NCBI GenBank assembly: GCA_001599755.1
Contig: BCHX01000001.1
Location: forward strand, 3,968,001-4,032,000
Length of the DNA: 64,000 nucleotides
DNA from: Gliomastix tumulicola
Lineage: Eukaryota > Ascomycota > Sordariomycetes > Hypocreales > Bionectriaceae
Direction of reading: 5' to 3'
Below, in pieces: positions 57,598 to 64,000 of the stretch. The translations under genes were made by a program, and so were the position numbers. Under the pieces are notes generated by a model, which saw only the letters and a program-made list of their open reading frames with translations, was not told where the DNA came from and made no database searches. The first letter of the stretch is position 1. Each line of letters begins with the position of its first letter.

Positions 57598-59142
57598 ATG
57601 CCGTGGGGTGTGCAGCGGCTCAACGTGAAAAAGTCACAGCCGAACGACCACATTGTCTTCATCAAACCCCTGAAATCGGAAGATGAGGCCATTGCCCGGG
57701 ACTACCTGGAGAGAATAGCAGCACAATGTCGTATGTCACACACACACACACACACACACACACATGCACAACACCTGCACCGAGGCTACATACTCTAACA
57801 AAGAATGCGCACAGTCCCCGTCATGAGGGAGCACCACCTCTACGTCATGTCCCTGGAGGAGTTCCCGCCGAACCGCGAGTTCGTCGGCCGCAACTTCAAC
57901 GCCGGCGAGGTCATCCAGCTCGTGCTCAAGTCCCCCGCCACCGGCCGCTGGCTGCCCTTTGAGTACGTCCAGATGGTCATGATGCACGAGCTGGCGCACT
58001 GCAAGCAGATGAACCACTCGCGCGCCTTCTGGGCCGTGCGCAACGCCTACGCCTCGCAGATGCAGGGGCTCTGGTCCAAGGGGTACACGGGGGACGGGCT
58101 CTGGGGCCGCGGCGCGAAGCTGGAGACCGGCGCGTGGGAGGGGAACACGGTCCGGGCGGGCGAGGTGCTGCCGGAGCATCTGTGTGGCGGGACCTATCGG
58201 TCCAGGAGGAGGAAGAGGAAGGCGAAGCCGGTGCTGAGCTACCAGGAGCGGAAGCAGAGGCGGATAGAGAAGAAGTTTGGCAAGCATGGGCAGGCGCTCG
58301 GGTCGGATGAGGAGACCAAGGTCAAGCTGGAGAATGGTAAGAAGGTCAAGGGGAAACCGAGAGTGGCTGGCAGTGCTCGAGGGCGGGAACTCCGGGCTGC
58401 AGCGGCTCTAGCGCGGTTCGAGCAGCAGAAGGAGGTCAAGACGGAAGAGGTCAAGGAAGAAGAGGAGACGGACTCTGGCAGTGAGAGTGACAATGATGCG
58501 GCGGAGCTAGACGACAAGGATGCGATCGATCTAGACGGCTCCCGACTGGTCGACGACAAGGGCAGGGGCTTGGTCAAGGTGTGCGAAGACGAGGACGAGG
58601 CAGACCCTGAGGCGAACAAGGAGCTACAAGAGCTTCAAGACGTCTTCAGAAGAAAGATCAAGCAGGAATCTCCAGACACGGACCTTGAGCTTGTCGCTGT
58701 TGCACCAAGCTCTCGAGGTCCATCCTCGTCGCGTCAGCAGGACAGGTCCCAAGCCACCGACACCGGCCTCCAATCATCTACGTCCAACGGGGCACCGGAG
58801 AAGGCAACCAAGAAGCAAGTGGCAAAGAAGAGCCTGCCGCCCGACCAGACCACCTTGGTCGCCGACCACAGTCAGGTCAAAATCCGCCAGCGGGAGAAGG
58901 AGAAAGTCAAGGTCGAAGAAACACCCAGCGGCAGCCACAATCCGCCCTCCTCCAGAGCATGTCCTGTCTGCTCTTTCGAGAATCCTAGGTCAGCAGCAGT
59001 GACCTGCAGCATGTGCGCCAATGTCCTAGATCCTACAACGCCCGGCGCTTGGAAGTGCCCAAGCCACCTGTGTAAAGATAGCAAGTACTGGAACTCAGCT
59101 GACTGTGGAATATGCGGCCTGTGTGGGAAGAAGAGGCCCTGA
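57598..59142 (+). CDS. WSS1: Wss1-type DNA-dependent metalloprotease (WLM domain)
   Basis: Two exons (57598-57730 and 57815-59142) with an 84-bp intron give 486 residues. The WLM domain starts at about residue 12. The active site is HELAHCKQMNH (His102, Glu103, His106, His112), the HExxHxxxxxH pattern. The basic patch RSRRRKRKAK near 195-205 and long acidic/Lys-rich linkers follow. Near the C-terminus CPVCSFENP...CSMC is a RanBP2-type zinc finger, followed by another Cys cluster ending CGLCGKKRP. Wss1/SPRTN-like enzymes digest proteins crosslinked to DNA, guided by ubiquitin or SUMO binding; the function is by homology. The intron carries a CA microsatellite right after the donor. Confidence 0.9.
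57736..57764. repeat. CA microsatellite inside the WSS1 intron
   Basis: About fourteen CA units begin a few bases after the GTATGT donor. Length changes here would change intron size and could affect splicing. Confidence 0.85.
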
Positions 59143-62100
59143 GTATGCCTGGCCTACCTACTACGAATCGGCTAGCTGCCATCTAGTCCCTCAATTTACG
59201 AGCTGTACAGACAGCATCACACAAGACTCAAGCCTCCAGGATCCACCCTCCACCAAAGCGCACGTTCCATGGCCGTTGTACATGGCGGCGCCCGCCGTTA
59301 TCCAACAGGAACATTTGTGATTACAGTACATATGTCTATTTTTTTTTATCCTACGACGGCTCCCCTCCCCGGCACGCGGCAGCCGAAGCGCCCAGACAGG
59401 GGATGGCTGTCGTCGCCCGCACGAGGCTGGCTGCATTGCATGCTGACTGAGGGTCTAGAACACGCCTCTGACAGGTCTCGGACTCTTAGCGGGGAGAGGG
59501 AGAGGGGGAAGGAAGACCAGGGAAGAACGGCCAGTGCGCCAAGGCGGTCTTGAGAGATCTGTGGGTGACGTGTGGAGATGGGGGAGGATGGAGTCGGTGC
59601 TATTGGTGATGCATGGCAGTTGAGGAGCTCGAGAGACGATGAGCACGCGACGGAGGAGATAAGGAGGATTTCTAGTGACGGCCCTAACGGGGGTCACCTC
59701 AGACATCCTCAGGCTGGAGGATGGAATTATCTACGAGTAGGAATGTGGGGGGCCATCTCTGAGAAAGGACCGAAGTGCAGTGAGATGCTCCTGATGATCC
59801 GTCGAGCTCGTCACCTCACCCGTGCATGATGCATTCCTCCAGCAGCTTCACGTTTTTAGCGATAAGAACCTACGAGTGCCGCGGGGACGTCAACGCATTC
59901 CTCACTATACTTCATACTTCAGTCTGGTCCTTTTGTGCGCCTACCTGCAGGAGTGATAAGGGCGGCAAGCCGTGAATGATTTAATTTATCATCACATGGT
60001 CTTTGGTCGACGATCGGCATGGCGAAGGGAGAGGGGGGGTTGATTGCAAAGCAACCCTTGCACACGCACCTCGCCTTCGCGTTTGCCAACTCATCGAAGG
60101 GGGTGACATCCACCAACGCATTCTAGAGGGGATGCCGGGTCCAGGCTAGCGACGGCCTAGCACCTCGCGGTTCCTGGAGAGTCCGGGGAAGGGCGACTTC
60201 GAGCACGAGCAGTGCGATGGAATGGCCGTGGCAGACACGAGCAGGAGGACGGCAGCTCTCATTACCCCGCAAAACGAAGCACCATTTTTAATCGCCCAGT
60301 GGCACCGTTACACCCGCTAATTTGGTCATGTCGTCCTCTCTGTGGAGAAGCTCCCCCAGATTGCGACCCGACGCAGATGGCCAAGATGCTAGGAAACGCA
60401 GCTAGGAGCTCTAGTTGGTCGAGTGGGAGGGCAAGGGCAACTGTGGCCTCTTTGCTTGCATTAGAAATGGTCCGATGGTCGTTTTTACATGTGAAAAAGA
60501 CGAGAAAATGGCCCCAGGAATCAAGTCAGCTGGGGAGGGGGGGGGCATGGCCTCATTTCAACATGGGAAGGGACGGTCTTGAAACGAAAGACGCAGTCGC
60601 CCCTGCCTATCTGTGTTCCTGCTCCTGCCTGTTGCTCCTTCCTCCGCTGCAGCTTCTGGCGGGCGTCGGCGGCGATCCAGGGACTTGCTGGTCTCCGTTC
60701 GCGCTGCGCCGGGGCAGCTTTTGGTTCGCTCCCAGTGCTATGGTCGAAAGTTAATAAAGTTCCCTCCCTGCCTGGGCTGCGTGGCGCGAGTTTCACGTGA
60801 CTCGTAACTCTGATAAGGCGTCAGCAAGAGGTGCCCGGGTCACTTGCCCCGTAGTTCCTTCCATGACTCTTAAGCTTCTGAGGAGAGTTTGCCGTAGAAG
60901 ACGAGGGGGCAGGTGCGACAGCTCGGAGGGACAGAGTAAAAAGAGGGCCAGCGACCCCCAGAGTAAGCGCAGGGGGAGCTCCTTGCGCACGGTCCACCTT
61001 CCATCTCAGTTCCCAAGTGCAGCCCCGCCGGCCTCCCGATCCCGAAATCGGCTCGACGTCACCTCCTGCCCCACTCATTTCAGTCCCTCCTGCCCTTGCT
61101 GCCCTCCTTCCCGCGCTGGAACTTGATGGACAGACGCAGATTGGCTGAGTTGGAACTGACACCTCATCACCCACACCCTCTTCTCTTCCTCTTCTCCATC
61201 CCTCAAGTTCCAATCCAGCCAACCACAGCCGCCGCCAAAGCTTCGCAAGCCTTCCCATCCAATCAACACGCAGCTACGTCACCCACACCCAGGGATCTGC
61301 CTCTCGCTTTCCTGTGGGTTAGAGAGCTTCCCTCGAGCAACGGACAGACGATCTTGCCCTCACTAAATCTGTAACACGGCCTGGCAAACAGGTCACCGGC
61401 GACCCGACTCCGAACCTGTTTGCCCGCGACAGGCGACCTCAATCAACTGATTCGCACAAGCAAGCACCCTGCTCTCCGGTCTCACAGCTTGCTGCACGTT
61501 CGTTGAATTGTTGCACAAGCACAGCCGCCGTCACTAGTGTTCCACCGCATTACACAGCACTACGAGTACTAAGAGTAAGCGGCACAACCCAAGTCCCCAT
61601 TGACTGCCTCAGGGTCTCCCTGCCCCTCTCTCGCCCTCACCTGCTCCAGTTGACGACCTTGTGCGCGCCGTTCTTGTGTCGCGAGCTCTTGTACGCAGCT
61701 CTGAAACTAGCAGCTGACCGAGCGCCGCCTAGAACTTGACTTGGCTCCCTGCGCATCGGGGGTCCGTCTGTTTTTCCTCCCCTGCTGCTGCAACCGGAAC
61801 GCCAATCCGTTTCGCGCCCACCTTCGCTTACGGCCTGATTCTTGCCCCAGTTTCGTCGATCTCTGCTCCCTATCAGCTCCAAATTGAGCTTGTTAAGCAG
61901 ACAGGCATTGTCAACAAGGACGGCACTGAAGCCGTCGCTCAGACTAGTGGAATTGACCTTCGCCAGCCAGCCTTTGGTCAGTGACATTAGCCCTCCTGGT
62001 CGCCACCCTGCTCTTTGCGTTAACAGCGTGCAGGGTTCCCCGTCGTCAAGTGGCGTGGTGTGCTGATACTTGATACACACTCTCTCAACATTCGGTATGT

Positions 62101-62718
62101 CACATACTTTCCTCTACTCCCACCCTCTCTGTCCCCATCACCCACCAGGTCGCTTGCATGCAGCGCCCACACACCATTACGACCCTGCCAACCCCTCTTC
62201 TTGTTGTTACTGCATGCCCTTTCTTTTGTTAGCACCCTGCCTGACCATTACGGCATCCCCAGCACTTCCACGCTTGCCGGGCACTCAATCCACCCCGTCC
62301 GACACCCAGGTCTCGACTTTGCCAACAAGGTCCACGTGCCACTCGGCTCCTCTCTGACTTACCTACAGGGAGCTAAAGGTACACACACCATCTCTCCTGC
62401 TGCTCGAACTCATTACTATATAAACTTTCCATGTTCCTTCTTTCCCTACTGCCCTTCCCCTCTCTTCTTTCCCTTTCTTCCTCCGCCCATCCCCTTTCCC
62501 CTCATTGTATCTATCTCCTTGCTCATCATCTTCATCCAGGAAATTCCACATCGCGACAAGTTTCGGTCGTCCCCTTTCGGGCGAGCCAGGACTCACTGGT
62601 CAACACCCAACCTGACAATAGATCATACACACGCCTTTCACAACAGTCCCTGCAACTGCAACTGCAACTGCAACTGCAACTGCAACCCACCCCACGTGCA
62701 TCTCGTCAGCCAACCACA
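59143..62718. other. 3.6-kb intergenic region and probable long 5' leader
   Basis: I find no supportable gene. Frames of up to 180 codons (60212-60754) lack any domain. The last 1.5 kb is pyrimidine-rich on the plus strand, as in long leaders of fungal regulatory genes, and has GTATGT-like donor words (62095) that could belong to leader introns. A TGCAAC repeat lies just before the start codon. Confidence 0.5.
62651..62686. repeat. Six copies of TGCAAC
   Basis: A perfect 36-bp hexanucleotide repeat ending 32 bp upstream of the ATG at 62719, so most likely in the transcript leader. Confidence 0.9.
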
Positions 62719-63606
62719 ATGTCCGCAGACGGATCCCAGAACGGCTCCAACGGTGGCGACGCCCCCCGCCAACGTCGCAGCTCCATCACCCAGGCTGCGC
62801 TCTCGAACCTCTTCCAGCGTGGCCCTCCCACTGGCTCCAGCGGCCCTCCTTTCGCCGGCGGCCAATCCAACAACGGCCTGAACGACCAGCAGCGTCGCCG
62901 CCTCTCCGTCACCACTTTGGGCCTGTCCGGCGCCTCGAGCAATGGAGCCTCTGCCCTCGGCATCCGTCGAGGCAGCATGTCCACCAACTCCAACAACTCC
63001 GACTCGATCGACGAGAGTGCCATCGAGGACGATGACTTTGGCAGCAGCCCTAGGACGGCGCCCACCACGCCCTTCGTCCGTCGCATGAGCTATGGCGGGT
63101 CTGCGATGCGAGGCTACCGGCCCGGCGGCAGCCCTGGCAATGGTAATCCCAGCCCATCTTCTCCTCCATCTGCTTCTTTCCGAGGCCCGGCCGGTCCAAG
63201 CGGACGCCGAGGCTCAGTCTCTCAAGGGCCCAGTGCCAACATCTCCGCGACGCTGGCCCAGCGCCGAGGAAGTATTGGCGTGCCTCCCTCGTCACTCCAG
63301 CAGACAAGCATGGCAAGACATCCGAGATTCAGTTCTGACAATTCCTCGCGCCCAGACCAGCAAGGCTTCAACTGGTCCGAGCAGCTCAGATCTCGTGCCG
63401 AGAGCACTGTCGCTGCTGGCCCACGCCCTTCCTTCTCCGCAGCCTCTACCTCTCCTCCCCGAAATGGAGGCATGCATCATGACCGCGCCAAGTCTGTTTC
63501 CGACATGCCGCAGCCTCCCACTCAGGCTCCGGCTCCGAAGCCCGCGCCCCAGAAGCCTGATGCATTCCAGGAGCGAATCCTCAAGGGCGACTTCTACATG
63601 GACTAA
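62719..63606 (+). CDS. Ser-rich protein with six RRxS phosphosite motifs
   Basis: A single exon of 295 residues. I start at ATG 62719 (CACAATGTCC); the frame is open upstream only through leader repeats. The protein is Ser/Pro/Gly/Asn-rich and likely disordered. RRxS motifs place Ser at 22, 63, 86, 124, 166 and 185, the PKA consensus. Two blocks look conserved by their non-repetitive nature: RRSSITQAALSNLFQR (19-34) and the C-terminal QERILKGDFYMD. I recall similar proteins throughout filamentous fungi, all of unknown function, so I give no name. A target of cAMP/PKA or another basophilic kinase is an inference from motif count alone. Confidence 0.8.
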   Translation: MSADGSQNGSNGGDAPRQRRSSITQAALSNLFQRGPPTGSSGPPFAGGQSNNGLNDQQRRRLSVTTLGLSGASSNGASALGIRRGSMSTNSNNSDSIDESAIEDDDFGSSPRTAPTTPFVRRMSYGGSAMRGYRPGGSPGNGNPSPSSPPSASFRGPAGPSGRRGSVSQGPSANISATLAQRRGSIGVPPSSLQQTSMARHPRFSSDNSSRPDQQGFNWSEQLRSRAESTVAAGPRPSFSAASTSPPRNGGMHHDRAKSVSDMPQPPTQAPAPKPAPQKPDAFQERILKGDFYMD

Positions 63607-64000
63607 GCAGCACAATGCTCGGTTCGGTGAGAACAAGGAGTTCGCACGCAACCAACAACTAATGAATCTTCCTTTCTCAAAGCGAGCAGCACGAGCTGGC
63701 TTTGTGTATTGATTTACGGATGGGCAATTTTGACGATTATCTCAGTCCACAGCTGCAGCCAAGTATGGTCTTTGTTTTTATGGCTGGCTTTATGACGGCG
63801 CAATCAATCATGTTTCATTTCTCGAAAGAAGGGGTCAACAAATCTGAAAGCTATGGGAGTGGACACAAATCTATCGGAACACACAAGAATCGGTTGGCGC
63901 AAGGAGGCACTCTGGAAAAAATCAACAGAACCATTCCACATTGTTTACGGGAGGGTGGGATGGTCTGGGAGAAAGCGAGCGAGCGAGCGAGCGAATGAGA
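63607..64000. other. 3' flank at the window edge
   Basis: 394 bp after the last stop codon, with no gene. It ends in an AGCG repeat (63974-63994). Confidence 0.55.

Noticed and set aside
60212..60754. 180-codon frame upstream of WSS1's right-hand neighbour
   Set aside because: No domain, Trp/Cys/Ser-rich low-complexity composition and no splice partners.
1..64000. CRISPR array, bacterial operon or secondary-metabolite cluster
   Set aside because: No regularly spaced repeats and no polyketide, peptide or terpene synthase genes; the genes are ordinary fungal housekeeping genes with introns.

Overview
The window is nuclear DNA of a filamentous ascomycete (Pezizomycotina, most likely a Sordariomycete). 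The evidence is GC-rich genes with short introns of about 50-120 bp, GT..AG borders and CTAAC-like branch points, a full set of recognisable fungal housekeeping genes, and one AT-rich LTR retrotransposon carrying the C-to-T mutation pattern of RIP (repeat-induced point mutation). There are two single N bases (136 and 9525), both at C-tracts. I found no rRNA, convincing tRNA, CRISPR or telomere.

Layout. 1-2557: no gene seen. 2558-3732 (-): a His-rich zinc-finger protein, rebuilt here as four exons. 3733-21848: an 18-kb stretch with no supportable protein gene, rich in simple repeats, palindromes and G-tracts. 21849-27041: PKR1 (+), an SUT-type sugar/H+ symporter (-) and, divergent from it, the ISC1 inositol-phosphosphingolipid phospholipase C (+). 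27232-29997 (-): an NDR-type AGC kinase whose otherwise intact frame is cut by one TAG inside the kinase domain. 30982-32675 (-): nucleolar FKBP (Fpr3/4). 33139-33980 (-): a DJ-1/PfpI protein. 34908-37191 (-): a membrane family-2 glycosyltransferase. 37192-40757: non-coding as far as I can see. 40758-41511 (-): THOC5. 41721-46908: a complete but dead Ty1/Copia element with 145-bp LTRs. 47796-49343 (+): Izh3-type PAQR protein. 50463-52021 (-): BUB2. 53196-55703 (+): SulP sulfate permease. 57598-59142 (+): Wss1-type protease. 62719-63606 (+): a conserved-looking Ser-rich protein with six RRxS motifs.

The genes are unlinked housekeeping functions rather than one pathway or a secondary-metabolite cluster: V-ATPase assembly, sphingolipid turnover, sugar and sulfate uptake, mRNP export, mitotic exit control and DNA-protein crosslink repair. 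Two head-to-head pairs (sugar symporter/ISC1 and BUB2/SulP) may share promoters. A third pair, THOC5/Izh3, is separated by the Copia insertion. The points most worth following are the kinase TAG, the 18-kb gene desert beside the zinc-finger gene, and the LTR palindrome that stayed perfect while RIP changed its sequence.
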